A DNA stretch of 64,000 nt from Clostridium sp. C8-1-8 (GTDB lineage: Bacteria > Bacillota > Clostridia > Clostridiales > Clostridiaceae). Below the pieces are notes generated by a model that was not told the DNA's origin, ran no database searches, and saw only the letters and a list, made by a program, of their open reading frames with translations. Location of the stretch: contig NZ_JAABNO010000010.1 of assembly GCF_009928445.1 (NCBI RefSeq), forward strand, positions 1 through 64,000, written 5' to 3'. Both the position numbers and the translations under genes were made by a program. Shown here piece by piece: positions 27,813 to 37,377 of the stretch (positions are counted from its first letter, which is position 1; every line of letters begins with the position of its first letter).

Positions 27813-28379
27813 TTGAGTAAAAGTCCATTTGAACAGTTTCCTAGTATTACATCAGACAAAATAACTTTAAGAAAAATCGTAGACTCCGACCTTGATAGTA
27901 TTTTCGAAATTTATAGTAACGAAAAGCTTTTTCAACATTCGCCTGTAATGCATACAAATAATAAAAATACTGTTGCCAATAAGATAGCCCACTTTGAAAG
28001 AGATTTTAATAAAAAGAAGTGCATATTTCTTGGAATTTCTTTAAATAGTGAACCTAACAAGGTGGTTGGTATAGCAGAAATGTTTGACTACTCAAGTGAA
28101 GTGAATATGATAACTATAGGTTACAGATTGAACGACAGATTTTGGGGTAAAGGAATCGCTACAGAAGCCGTTAAGCTAATGACTGATTACATATTTGAAG
28201 ACTTAGGAATTAACCGTATACAAGCTTTAGTTATGCCAGAAAATATAAAATCTCAAGAGGTATTAAGAAGGAATAATTTTATAAGAGAAGGCGTAATTCG
28301 TCAAGGACACATATGGAAAGGTCACGGTGTTGTTGATTTAATATTATATTCTTTATTAAAGTCTGACAATAAAATGTGA
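27813..28379 (+). CDS. GNAT acetyltransferase, RimJ/RimL type
   Basis: The 188-residue protein has the RimJ-like opening SDKITLRKIVDSD, the acetyl-CoA loop YRLNDRFWGKGIATEAVKLM, and NIKSQEVLRRNNFIREG. The start is TTG, with AAAGGGATGA before it. Substrate unknown. It lies 66 bases before the M20 peptidase gene and may be co-transcribed with it. Confidence 0.8.
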   Translation: MSKSPFEQFPSITSDKITLRKIVDSDLDSIFEIYSNEKLFQHSPVMHTNNKNTVANKIAHFERDFNKKKCIFLGISLNSEPNKVVGIAEMFDYSSEVNMITIGYRLNDRFWGKGIATEAVKLMTDYIFEDLGINRIQALVMPENIKSQEVLRRNNFIREGVIRQGHIWKGHGVVDLILYSLLKSDNKM

Positions 28380-28445
28380 GTTATAATACACAATGGACCT
28401 ATGATATTGATAGAACATTAACTACTATAAGAAAGGAGATTAAAA

Positions 28446-29885
28446 ATGAAATATATATTGATGATTTTATTGGCACTCATATTAATTTTTATTGCTGTTA
28501 TTATATTTAGAGCCATGATGTTTAAGCCTAAAACTCAAGAGAAGGTTGAAGATAACACTGCGGACATTGATGAAAATAAGGCTGCAGCACATCTAGCAGA
28601 GATGATACGTTGTAAAACTGTGTCTAGATATGATAGTAAGCTTATAGATGAAGCAGAATTCGATAAATTCAGAGCATTACTTCCTAAACTATACCCTAAT
28701 GTATTTAGTAATTGTTCTTATGAGAGAGTAGGGAATACAGGCATATTGATAAAATGGATAGGAAAGGCCTCACTTAATCCAACTGTATTGATGTCTCACT
28801 ATGATGTAGTACCTGTTATCGAAGATAAATGGGAAAAGCCACCTTTTGCAGGAGTAATAGAAGATGGAGTGCTTTGGGGAAGAGGAACTCTAGATACAAA
28901 GGGAACCTTGTGTGGAGTTATGGAATCCGTAGAGCACCTAGTAGAGAAAGGTTTTATTCCAGAAAATGATGTGTATCTTGCTTTTTCAGGAGATGAAGAA
29001 ATAAATGGGCCAAGTGCACCAGCAATCGTGGAAGAATTGAAGAGAAGAGGAATACAGCCAGCTTTAGTACTTGATGAAGGAGGAGCTGTTGTAGAAGGGG
29101 TATTTCCAGGACTTAAGCAACCTTGTGCCTTAATTGGTATAGGTGAAAAAGGACCTATGAACTTAGAACTTTCAGCCAAAGGAAATGGGGGACACGCATC
29201 TGCACCGCCGCCACATACTCTTGTAGGGCTTTTGGCTAAAGCAGTTGTAAATATTGAAAAACATCCCTTTAAGGCACAATTCACAAAACCAGCAGCTGAA
29301 ATGTTTGAGACGCTTGGTAGATATTCTAGCTTTGCATATAAGATTATTTTCGCAAATCTATGGTGCTTTAAACCATTATTAGATTTACTGTGTAAGAAAA
29401 AAGGTGGAGAGCTCAATGCATTGATGAGAACTACTTGTGCACCAACAATGATGGAAGGAAGCAGTGCTCCTAATGTTCTTGCTCCACAGGCAAAGGTAGT
29501 TGCAAACTTAAGACTCATAGGTAAAGATACTCCAGAAACAGCAGTTGATTATTTAAAGAAGGTTATAAGTGATGATAATATAGAACTAGAAGTTATGGAT
29601 GCAATGAATCCATCACCTTACTCTAAAACTGAAGGAGAGAGCTGGGATAAGCTAAGCAAGGCTATTAAACAGACCTGGCCAAGCACAATTGTATCTCCTT
29701 ACTTAATGGTAGCTTGCAGTGATTCTAGACATTATTGTAGGATTAGTGAAAATGTGTATCGTTTCTCCGCTATGGCTTTAAGTAAGGAGGAGCGTTCTAT
29801 GATACATGGACACAATGAGAGGGTTCCAGTAAGTACTATTGGCACAACAGTTAAGTTTTATATTAGATTGATAGGCCAGCTATAA
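28446..29885 (+). CDS. Membrane-anchored M20-family metallopeptidase
   Basis: The 479-residue protein starts with a single membrane helix (about residues 3-24). An M20 dizinc hydrolase domain of the carboxypeptidase S/PM20D1 kind follows. Metal-ligand motifs are in order: LMSHYDVVPV, then GRGTLDTKGTLCG, FSGDEEINGPSAP and LDEGGAVVEG; a dimerisation-domain GNGGHASAPP and a C-terminal His in MIHGHNERV complete the set. It should cleave peptides or N-acyl amino acids at the membrane; the side of the membrane is not certain. AAAGGAG precedes the ATG. Confidence 0.85.
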   Translation: MKYILMILLALILIFIAVIIFRAMMFKPKTQEKVEDNTADIDENKAAAHLAEMIRCKTVSRYDSKLIDEAEFDKFRALLPKLYPNVFSNCSYERVGNTGILIKWIGKASLNPTVLMSHYDVVPVIEDKWEKPPFAGVIEDGVLWGRGTLDTKGTLCGVMESVEHLVEKGFIPENDVYLAFSGDEEINGPSAPAIVEELKRRGIQPALVLDEGGAVVEGVFPGLKQPCALIGIGEKGPMNLELSAKGNGGHASAPPPHTLVGLLAKAVVNIEKHPFKAQFTKPAAEMFETLGRYSSFAYKIIFANLWCFKPLLDLLCKKKGGELNALMRTTCAPTMMEGSSAPNVLAPQAKVVANLRLIGKDTPETAVDYLKKVISDDNIELEVMDAMNPSPYSKTEGESWDKLSKAIKQTWPSTIVSPYLMVACSDSRHYCRISENVYRFSAMALSKEERSMIHGHNERVPVSTIGTTVKFYIRLIGQL

Positions 29886-30021
29886 GCTTTCTATAGAAAT
29901 GCTACTACAACTACTAAATTATGTATGCCAAAAATTCTCAGAGCCTGATGCTTTCGAGCTTGTATAACTTAAGTTTCTATATAGGAACTTTTATAAACAG
30001 CTGTGATTCCTAGTTATTATA

Positions 30022-30115
30022 GATGGACCAATTCAATGCTAGATATATTTTCAAAGCTTCTATAGGCTCTTAGAGTAGAGTATGAAAAATAAGTTTTAGT
30101 ATAAACTGGTACATC
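30022..30115 (+). repeat. 94-bp hairpin repeat, copy H5
   Basis: The element runs from GATGGACCA to TGGTACATC with inner CTTCTATAGG and TAGAGTAGAG. The layout and length match the other copies. Confidence 0.6.
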
Positions 30116-30326
30116 TATATATAAGTTATTTTGGAACTATAATAGGTTTTGTGCAAAGAGCTCAAAAGTAGTATTATCTATTAATTGTAAAATGGATAGT
30201 AGAGAAAAACGTGTTTTTACATGTCTTGTAGAGTTAATAAATTCAGATTAATAACTGCTTTATACTTTAAATATAACTTTGTCGTTAAGATAATAAATAT
30301 AAGTAACATTAAAATTGAAAATAGTG

Positions 30327-30355
30327 TTTACAAAATAATATTTAGATTATATAAT
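30327..30355 (+). promoter_or_regulatory. Sigma-A promoter upstream of the chitinase genes
   Basis: TTTACA and TATAAT are separated by exactly 17 bases. It is the best match in the 846-base region; the transcript would start near 30362. Confidence 0.55.
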
Positions 30356-30731
30356 AAACATATAAAATAGTTAAAAATTCCATAAATAACATTTTATAAA
30401 AAAGCTAGTATAATAAAAGTAATAGTAGCATATAAATACATTTCTATAAGTTATCCTTTAAACAACTTAAATTTTACTTTAACTCTTAAAAACAAACAAA
30501 ACATTTATACAGCTTCCACTTTTAAAATAGAATTATACTTATATATAGAAATCAATTCCTAATCTTTTAAACCTCATCTGGTATATACATCTATACATAT
30601 ACACCAAATTTAAGCGATATTTAAAAATTACATTCTGTAGTGTACAACCCTGTAAATTTGTTAGCTAAAAAATTTCATTAAAAAGTACTTTCTAAAAATG
30701 ACATAAATAAAAATTTGAAAGGAGTTTTTTT

Positions 30732-32480
30732 ATGAAAAGAAAGCTTAAACTAATCTCAACACTTCTTGCGGTAATGGTAATTACTCTATTAGCGTTACCA
30801 TCCTTTAGTAGTTCTGCAGCACCAGTTCTTAACAGTAGACTTCTTGTAGGTTATTGGCATAATTTTGACAATAGTACAGGCATAATAAGGCTTAAGAATG
30901 TATCTACAAAATGGGACGTCGTAAATGTTGCTTTTGCAAGTTCAGCTGGTGACAACAGTACCATGACTTTTGAACCAGTTACAGGAACTGACTCAGACTT
31001 TAAGTCAGACATTGCTTATTTGAACAGTATAGGAAAGAAAGTAGTACTTTCAATTGGGGGGCAAAATGGAGTAGTGCTATTACCTGATAGCGCTGCAAAA
31101 ACTAGATTCGTTAATTCTATGATATCTATAATCGATAAATATGGTTTTAATGGAATCGATATAGATCTTGAAACTGGTATGTCTCTAAATAATGGGGATA
31201 GTGACTTTAAAAATCCAACCACACCGCAGATAGTAAATTTAATAGCAGCAATTAAAGAGATATACAATCACTACGGCTCTAATTTTATTGTAAGCATGGC
31301 GCCAGAAACTGCTTATGTTCAGGGTGGCTTCGGAACTTATGGTGGTATATGGGGAGCATATCTTCCAGTTATATATGGAGTAAAAGATATATTAACCTAT
31401 ATACATGTGCAGCATTATAATTCAGGCTCCTGCTATGGATTGGATGGTAAAGTATATACTCAGGGAACTGCGGACTTTGAAGTAGCTTTAGCAGAAATGT
31501 TACTGCATGGCTTCCCAGTGGCAGGAAATTCAAGTAACGTATTCCCAGCGTTAAGACAGGAGCAAGTAATGATTGGACTGCCTGCAAGTTCAGGGGCAGC
31601 ACCAAGCGGAGGATATATAAATCCTACAGAAATGAAAAAAGCTCTTGATTACTTAATTAAAGGACAATCTTACGGTGGAACCTACAAACTTTCCAATTCT
31701 CAAGGATATGCTAACTTCAGAGGCTTAATGGCTTGGTCAATAAATTGGGACGCATATACTGGATACGAATTTACTAATAACTATCGTACCTATCTTGATG
31801 GATTGACTACGAATCCCGTTGCACCAACAGCACCAAACGGATTAGCAGCGGTAGCAGCAAGCACATCTCAAATAAATGTTTCTTGGAATACGGTAGGAAA
31901 TGCAACTAGCTACGATCTTGAAGTAGATGGAAGTCTATTAACAAACATTACAAGTCCTTATGAACACAAAAATTTAGCCTCAGGTTCTTCTCATACTTAC
32001 AGAGTAAGAGCAGTAAACTCAGTTGGCGCAAGTGCATGGAGTACTGCTATATCTGCAAAGACATTAACTACAACTACATTACCAGCAGTGCCAACTGGAT
32101 TAACAGCCTCTGCTACGAGCACATCACAAATTAAAATTTCTTGGAACGCAGTGGCAAATGCAAGTAGCTATGATCTCGAAATAGATGGAACTATAACATC
32201 TAATGTTTCAAGTCCATATCTACATGTGAATTTACCTGCAGGTTCCACTCATGCCTACAGAGTAAGAGCTGTAAATTCAGTGGGAGTTAGTGCATGGAGT
32301 GCATCAGTATCAGCAAAAACACAAACCTCAACTGGTATAACAGCTTGGGCACCCAATACTTACTATGGAGTTGGAACCTTGGTTACCTATAATGGAGTAA
32401 CTTATATTTGCAGACAAAGTCATACTTCGCAGATAGGTTGGGAGCCACCGGTAGTACCTGCACTTTGGTTAGTACAATAA
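30732..32480 (+). CDS. Secreted GH18 chitinase with two FN3 domains and a chitin-binding module
   Basis: The 582-residue protein has a signal peptide (cleavage near residue 30). The GH18 barrel (about 35-355) has the substrate-strand motif VVLSIGG and catalytic NGIDIDLE with acid Glu147; the first Asp of the usual DxxDxDxE is Asn here, as in some ChiD-type enzymes. Two fibronectin type III repeats follow (about 363-445 and 455-537). A CBM5/12-like module (about 540-582) has AWAPNTYYGVGTLVTYNG and a Trp near the end. It should hydrolyse chitin outside the cell. AAAGGAG precedes the ATG, and the second chitinase gene starts 27 bases after its stop. Confidence 0.93.
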   Translation: MKRKLKLISTLLAVMVITLLALPSFSSSAAPVLNSRLLVGYWHNFDNSTGIIRLKNVSTKWDVVNVAFASSAGDNSTMTFEPVTGTDSDFKSDIAYLNSIGKKVVLSIGGQNGVVLLPDSAAKTRFVNSMISIIDKYGFNGIDIDLETGMSLNNGDSDFKNPTTPQIVNLIAAIKEIYNHYGSNFIVSMAPETAYVQGGFGTYGGIWGAYLPVIYGVKDILTYIHVQHYNSGSCYGLDGKVYTQGTADFEVALAEMLLHGFPVAGNSSNVFPALRQEQVMIGLPASSGAAPSGGYINPTEMKKALDYLIKGQSYGGTYKLSNSQGYANFRGLMAWSINWDAYTGYEFTNNYRTYLDGLTTNPVAPTAPNGLAAVAASTSQINVSWNTVGNATSYDLEVDGSLLTNITSPYEHKNLASGSSHTYRVRAVNSVGASAWSTAISAKTLTTTTLPAVPTGLTASATSTSQIKISWNAVANASSYDLEIDGTITSNVSSPYLHVNLPAGSTHAYRVRAVNSVGVSAWSASVSAKTQTSTGITAWAPNTYYGVGTLVTYNGVTYICRQSHTSQIGWEPPVVPALWLVQ

Positions 32481-32507
32481 TAGATGATAATCGAAAGGAG
32501 TTAAAGT

Positions 32508-34259
32508 ATGAGGAAAATATCTATAAAGAAGATTATTTCAATTGCTGTTTCTTTATCTATTGCTATTCCTACCTTAACAGGGGGGAAGGTTTCAGCTACT
32601 ACTAATACTAGGTTGACTACACAAGCTACTGATACTAAAAGATTTGTTGTTTATTTTCCCAATTGGGCTATGTACAATGCTGCACACAATAGTATGTCTG
32701 TTGATAATATTCCTTGGGATAAGGTTACAGTTGTAAATCATGCTTTCTTTACTGTAGATTCAAGTTATAAAATAGCAAGTACTGATGAATATGCTGATTA
32801 TCAAGCGGCTTTTCCACACTCTGGTGGATGGAATCCTGGTGAATTAAGAGGACATTTTGGAGAATATAAATACTACAAATCGCTATATCCAAATGTAAAG
32901 CTTCTCGTTTCAATTGGTGGTTGGACAAGGGGAGAAAATTTCCACGCTATGGCAAGTTCATCCGCTAATAGAGCAACATTTATTAGTAGTATAATTTCCT
33001 TTTTAAAGCAATATCCATTTATAGATGGTATAGATATAGACTGGGAGTATCCAGGAGTTAATAGGGCTAAGGACCCAAATGATCAATATGACAGGGGATG
33101 CCCAGGTGGACCTGAGGATAAGCAAAACTATACAGTTTTAATGCAAGAAATTAGGCAAGCTTACAATAGTAGCGGACTATCAGGCAAGTTATTAACTATA
33201 GCTGCTCCAGGAGGATATGACAAGGTGGACTTGACTCAGCCTGATCAATATAGTCAATATTTAGATTGGATAAATGTCATGACCTATGATATCCATGGAG
33301 CATTTGAAAACACTACTAATCATCAATCAGCTATTTATGCTAATCCCAATGATCCATCACCTACAACCCCTGTAGATATTAAGAACAAGTATAACACAGA
33401 TTATATAATGAAATACTTTGTTAACAAATATCATGTGCCAGCAAACAAATTAAATGCTGGTTCACCATTCTACTCAAGAGGCTGGAAAAATGTTGATAAG
33501 ACTACTGGAACAAATGGCTTGTTTGCAAAAGCAAGCGGTGCTCCTGTAGGTAATCTTGATGATCCTAGTAACCCAGGTGGACAAAACTCTTATGGTCAAA
33601 TGCTTCAGTTAGAAAACACTGCTGGCTATGTGAAGTATAGAGATAGTTATTCTAAAGTTCCATGGTTATATAATTCTACATTAGGAGTAATGTATACCTA
33701 TGAAGATACTATATCAGCAGCAGCAAGATGTGATTATGTTATAAATAATGGCTTTGGAGGAATAATTGCCTGGGATATATCTGATGATTCAAGCGGCTTG
33801 CCTCTAACCAATACTATATCCAGTAAGCTTGGTATAGGCAGTACAGTAAGTCCAACAGCACCAGTGGTGCCAGAATTAGTAAGTGCAACAGCTTTAGGTG
33901 CTTCACAAATTAATGTAACTTGGAATTCAGTATCAAATGCAACTAGCTATGATATCGAAATAGATGGTACTGTGATAACTAACGTAAATAGTCCTTATGC
34001 GCATAAGGGGTTAACTGCTGGCTCCACACATTCTTATAGAGTTAGAGCTATAAATTCTGCTGGGGCCAGTGCATGGAGTAGTTATGTATCAGCTAAAACT
34101 CAAACTTCTAATGGGGTTACTGCTTGGGCGCCTAATACCTATTATGCAGCAGGAACCTTAGTAACTTATAATGGACTAACTTATGTATGCCTTCAAAGTC
34201 ATACTTCACAAATAGGATGGGAACCATCAGCTGTACCAGCGCTGTGGAAGGTACAATAA
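32508..34259 (+). CDS. Secreted GH18 chitinase with FN3 and chitin-binding module
   Basis: The 583-residue protein has a signal peptide (about 1-30) and a GH18 domain (about 45-445) of a different subfamily from its neighbour, with LLVSIGGWTRGENF and complete FIDGIDIDWEYPG (acid Glu180), then NVMTYDIHGAFE. One FN3 repeat (about 453-535) and one CBM5/12-like module (about 540-583) follow. These two C-terminal modules are almost the same as those of the first chitinase, although the catalytic domains differ. It forms a two-gene operon with the upstream chitinase (27-base gap, AAAGGAG before the ATG). The pair could combine endo and exo action on chitin. Confidence 0.94.
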   Translation: MRKISIKKIISIAVSLSIAIPTLTGGKVSATTNTRLTTQATDTKRFVVYFPNWAMYNAAHNSMSVDNIPWDKVTVVNHAFFTVDSSYKIASTDEYADYQAAFPHSGGWNPGELRGHFGEYKYYKSLYPNVKLLVSIGGWTRGENFHAMASSSANRATFISSIISFLKQYPFIDGIDIDWEYPGVNRAKDPNDQYDRGCPGGPEDKQNYTVLMQEIRQAYNSSGLSGKLLTIAAPGGYDKVDLTQPDQYSQYLDWINVMTYDIHGAFENTTNHQSAIYANPNDPSPTTPVDIKNKYNTDYIMKYFVNKYHVPANKLNAGSPFYSRGWKNVDKTTGTNGLFAKASGAPVGNLDDPSNPGGQNSYGQMLQLENTAGYVKYRDSYSKVPWLYNSTLGVMYTYEDTISAAARCDYVINNGFGGIIAWDISDDSSGLPLTNTISSKLGIGSTVSPTAPVVPELVSATALGASQINVTWNSVSNATSYDIEIDGTVITNVNSPYAHKGLTAGSTHSYRVRAINSAGASAWSSYVSAKTQTSNGVTAWAPNTYYAAGTLVTYNGLTYVCLQSHTSQIGWEPSAVPALWKVQ

Positions 34260-34339
34260 CACAAAAAAGTAAATTTTTTCAGAAAAGATGTTGAAAAGAT
34301 ACATTTAATTTGTTAATATGTAAATCACATACTAAAAAT

Positions 34340-34650
34340 CGATGAAGAGAAGAGTATTTTTTTATGAGTTTTACAGCGAGCAAAGGTTGATGAGAGCTTT
34401 GCAAATAATAAAGAAAGAAGAGAGCCTCTGAGATGCCGCCTGAATTAAGTAGGGATGGCCGCTGACTGCGTTATGGTTTCAAGTGGATTAAAAGGCTGTA
34501 TAGCTTAAGAGATAGATTTCCTAATACTAAGGGATTGTTTTCTTATAGCCATACATTTATATATTAAGATAAATTTCATTAATATGTTAATCAAAAAGAG
34601 TGGTACCACGGTATCCCCGTCTCTTTATAGGAGACGGGGATTTTTTTATT
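34340..34650 (+). ncRNA. T-box leader with terminator, controlling argS
   Basis: The T-box core AGAGTGGTACCACGG (34597-34611) is followed by a terminator, CCCCGTCTC/GAGACGGGG plus seven T (34615-34647). Upstream lie AGAGAAGAGTA and CAGCGAGCAAAGG...GAGAGCTTTGC, matching the Stem I base and distal AGCGA/bulge region, and a CGTTA...AAGTGG segment. Uncharged tRNA pairing with the T-box bulge should favour antitermination. The strand opposite the Stem I base reads AAAGAAAGAAGAGAG (34410-34424), which contains AGA codons, so an arginine specifier is plausible but not proven. Confidence 0.88.
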
Positions 34651-34895
34651 GTTTAGAGCAGTATAAAGTTTTTTCCTAACTAAATTATCCTTTGGTATAT
34701 TGTTGTTTTTTACATTCTCTATTGATATCAAAGGGTTAAAATAGATAGTTAGGAAAAAGAGTAAATAAGACTACATTTTAGATATAGTCTTGGATAAGTA
34801 ATTTTAGACGGTTTAGATGAATATGTAGGAGAAATAATAAAAAATTGTGTTACCTGCCAGAATTTCTTCACGTAGGTTCAGAAAAGGAAGATGGG
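34641..34895 (+). repeat. Dispersed intergenic repeat R1, copy D
   Basis: The left end is the T-box terminator T-tract followed by ATTGTTTAGAGC. The right end has TACCTGCCAGAATTTCTTCA, GTAGGTTCAG and GAAAAGGAAGATGGG, matching copies A-C. It lies between the T-box and argS, so it would be part of the argS leader. Confidence 0.5.
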
Positions 34896-34942
34896 CGGAA
34901 AATCAATTTTAGTAATTTAATTAATTATATGGGGGAGTTAAG

Positions 34943-36709
34943 ATGAATAAAATTCTAAAAATTGTAACCAACATAGTAGAGAAGGCTTTTCTAGAGAGTG
35001 GATATGATAGCTGCTATGGAAAGGTTACAGTATCAAATCGTCCTGATTTGTGCCAATACCAGTGCAACGGCGCAATGGGCGCTGGGAAAGTTTATAAGAA
35101 AAAACCGAGTGATATTGCTAGTGAAGTTATAGAAAAACTTAAAGCTAGTGAGATTTTTAGTGAAGTTACTCTAGTAAATCCAGGCTTTATAAATATAAAT
35201 TTAAAGGATGAGTTTATTTCTGAATACATTAATAAGCTTAATTCTAGCAATTCCTATGGCGTAGCAATTACAGATAACCCTAATAAGATAATTATAGATT
35301 ACGGCGGCGCCAATATCTCAAAACCCCTTCATGTAGGACATTTAAGAACTGCAATAATAGGAGAAGCCTTGAAACGAATGGGAAGATTCCTTGGCAATGA
35401 AGTTATAGGTGATGTCCATTTGGGTGATTGGGGGCTTCCAATGGGTATGGTAATAAGTGAGATTAAGAGAAGAAAACCTAACTTGCCGTATTTTTCTGAT
35501 GAAGAACTTGATGAATACCCAAGCGAAGCACCATTTACCATATCTGATCTTGAAGAAATATATCCTACTGCCAGCAAAAAAGCTAAAGAAGATAGTGCAT
35601 TTATGGAAGAAGCCAAAACGGCTACCTTTCATCTACAGAATGGAAAGAGAGGATATGTAGCTTTATGGAAACATATTTTAAGGATATCAACTGAGGATTT
35701 GAAGAAAAACTATGGCAATCTAAACGTAGAGTTTGATTTATGGAAGGGCGAAAGTGATTGTAATCAATATATAGATAAGCTTATAACTTACTTAAAAGAG
35801 AATAATTATGCATATGAAAGCGAAGGCGCCTTAATCATAGATGTGGCAGAACCAGAGGATAAAAAGCCAATACCACCATTTATACTTCTTAAGTCAGATG
35901 GTGCTGTATTATATAGTACTACAGATTTAGCTACTATTCACGAGAGGGTAAATCTTTATAAACCAGATTTAATTATGTATGTTGTAGATAAGAGACAAAG
36001 TCTACATTTCGAGCAAGTGTTTAGATGTGCTAAAAAAACAGGAATAGCAGGGGAAGATTTAAAGCTTCAATTTATAGGTTATGGAACTATGAATGGTAAA
36101 GATGGCAAGCCTTTTAAGACAAGAGACGGAGGAACCATGAGGCTTGAAGAGCTTGTAAAGCAAGTACAACTGAAGGTTAAAGAAAAGATAACCTTGAATA
36201 ATGCTGATCTTGCCATAGATGAGATAGAGAATATTTCAAGGATAGTAGGCTTATCCTCTCTAAAATATGGAGATTTATCAAATCAGATTAATAAAGATTA
36301 TATTTTTGATATAGATAAATTCACCTCCTTTGAAGGAAAGACTGGTCCTTATATTCTATATACAATTGTTAGGATGAAATCCATCCTAAGAAAAGCTGCT
36401 GAAAGAAAGTTACTTGTCTCTTCAAATATTGCTAAGCCTAAAAGCAATACAGAAAGAGATATAATGCTGAAACTTAGCTTGTTTAGTGATATAGTAGAAA
36501 CTAGCTTCGATGAAAAAGTTACGCATAAGCTATGTGAATATATGTTTGAACTCTCCAACTTATTTAATAAGTTTTATCAAGAGAATAAGATATTAACAGA
36601 ACAGAATTTAGAACTTCAAGCCTCTTGGCTAAGTTTACTAAGTCTAATAAAAGGAGTTTTAGAAACTTGTTGTTCTCTGCTCGCTATTGAAGTGCCTGAG
36701 AGGATGTAA
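34943..36709 (+). CDS. argS: Arginyl-tRNA synthetase
   Basis: ArgRS charges tRNA(Arg). The 588-residue class I enzyme has an N-terminal Add-1-like domain (about 1-100), HIGH-type motif HVGHLRT at His130, an insertion-rich Rossmann fold and a KMSKS-like loop seen as PFKTRDGGTMRLEE. The DALR anticodon-binding domain holds the last 120 residues (SSLKYGDLSNQ, EGKTGPYILYT). GGGGGA precedes the ATG. Control by the T-box leader at 34340-34650 is likely, since no other gene lies between. Confidence 0.95.
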   Translation: MNKILKIVTNIVEKAFLESGYDSCYGKVTVSNRPDLCQYQCNGAMGAGKVYKKKPSDIASEVIEKLKASEIFSEVTLVNPGFININLKDEFISEYINKLNSSNSYGVAITDNPNKIIIDYGGANISKPLHVGHLRTAIIGEALKRMGRFLGNEVIGDVHLGDWGLPMGMVISEIKRRKPNLPYFSDEELDEYPSEAPFTISDLEEIYPTASKKAKEDSAFMEEAKTATFHLQNGKRGYVALWKHILRISTEDLKKNYGNLNVEFDLWKGESDCNQYIDKLITYLKENNYAYESEGALIIDVAEPEDKKPIPPFILLKSDGAVLYSTTDLATIHERVNLYKPDLIMYVVDKRQSLHFEQVFRCAKKTGIAGEDLKLQFIGYGTMNGKDGKPFKTRDGGTMRLEELVKQVQLKVKEKITLNNADLAIDEIENISRIVGLSSLKYGDLSNQINKDYIFDIDKFTSFEGKTGPYILYTIVRMKSILRKAAERKLLVSSNIAKPKSNTERDIMLKLSLFSDIVETSFDEKVTHKLCEYMFELSNLFNKFYQENKILTEQNLELQASWLSLLSLIKGVLETCCSLLAIEVPERM

Positions 36710-36733
36710 AATAATATAATATTAGGAGAAATC

Positions 36734-37174
36734 ATGTTTAATATATTTAAGAAAAAAGAAGAAGAGAATATTGTAGCAAGATTCTTAAGACTAATGGATG
36801 AAGGTAATTATTCTAAGGCTTTGCCTATTATAAAAGAAATTATAAGTAGGAGTCCTAATATAAGTACCAGCCACTTTAATTATGGAGTATGCTTAGAGGG
36901 ATTGGAACAACATAATGATGCAGCTGAGGCTTTTTTAAAGGCCTATGAACTGGACAATGAGGATGGAGGTGCACTATATAGAGCTTGCATTTCCTTGGCG
37001 AAAGCCAATAATAAGTCTAGATTATACGAAGTGTTTGAAAGAGAATTAGAATATAATCCCTTAATGATAAACAATTTTCTTGAAGAAGAAATGTTAAGCA
37101 AGTTCTTTGCAGATGAAAGGTTTATAAAACTAAGGGATCGGTATTCAGACTACATAGGCAGAGAGTATGATTAG
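36734..37174 (+). CDS. TPR-repeat protein
   Basis: The 146-residue, helical, cytoplasmic protein contains about two tetratricopeptide repeats: one in RFLRLMDEGNYSKALPIIKE and NYGVCLEGLEQHNDAAEAFL, the next in ALYRACISLAKA. It starts 24 bases after argS with TAGGAG, so it may be on the same transcript. TPRs mediate protein contacts; the partner is unknown. Confidence 0.7.
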   Translation: MFNIFKKKEEENIVARFLRLMDEGNYSKALPIIKEIISRSPNISTSHFNYGVCLEGLEQHNDAAEAFLKAYELDNEDGGALYRACISLAKANNKSRLYEVFERELEYNPLMINNFLEEEMLSKFFADERFIKLRDRYSDYIGREYD

Positions 37175-37377
37175 CAATAAAGTTGTATACTGTTAAAGCA
37201 CTATGTTGAAAATATAATAGGTTAGTAAGTATATGCTTTAATGGGCTTAAGGTAGTTGATCGCTCGTATAGAATTTTGTACAGAACTACTTCATAAACAG
37301 AGGCTAATTAATAAACGTGAGAGAGTTTTTTTGAGGAGATTCTTTAGATAATAAAAGCATAAAGTGGGAGAAATAAT

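Larger units (their letters stand above)
29886..30731. other. 846-base region upstream of the chitinase operon
   Basis: No gene is visible. It contains a short hairpin (29971-29991), hairpin repeat H5 (30022-30115) and a good promoter (30327-30355). A partial palindrome TGGTATATA/TATACACCA lies at about 30578-30605. The predicted transcript would have a leader of roughly 370 bases before the first chitinase; I recognise no riboswitch in it. Confidence 0.5.

Noticed and set aside
28799-29518. Long open frame of 239 codons on the minus strand inside the M20 peptidase gene
   Set aside because: It is a mirror of the M20 coding sequence, has no ribosome binding site and encodes a Ser/Pro-rich sequence without family features.
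29886-30731. c-di-GMP riboswitch upstream of the chitinase genes or the chemoreceptor at 49616
   Set aside because: Neither leader contains the conserved GEMM-I or c-di-GMP-II sequence blocks.
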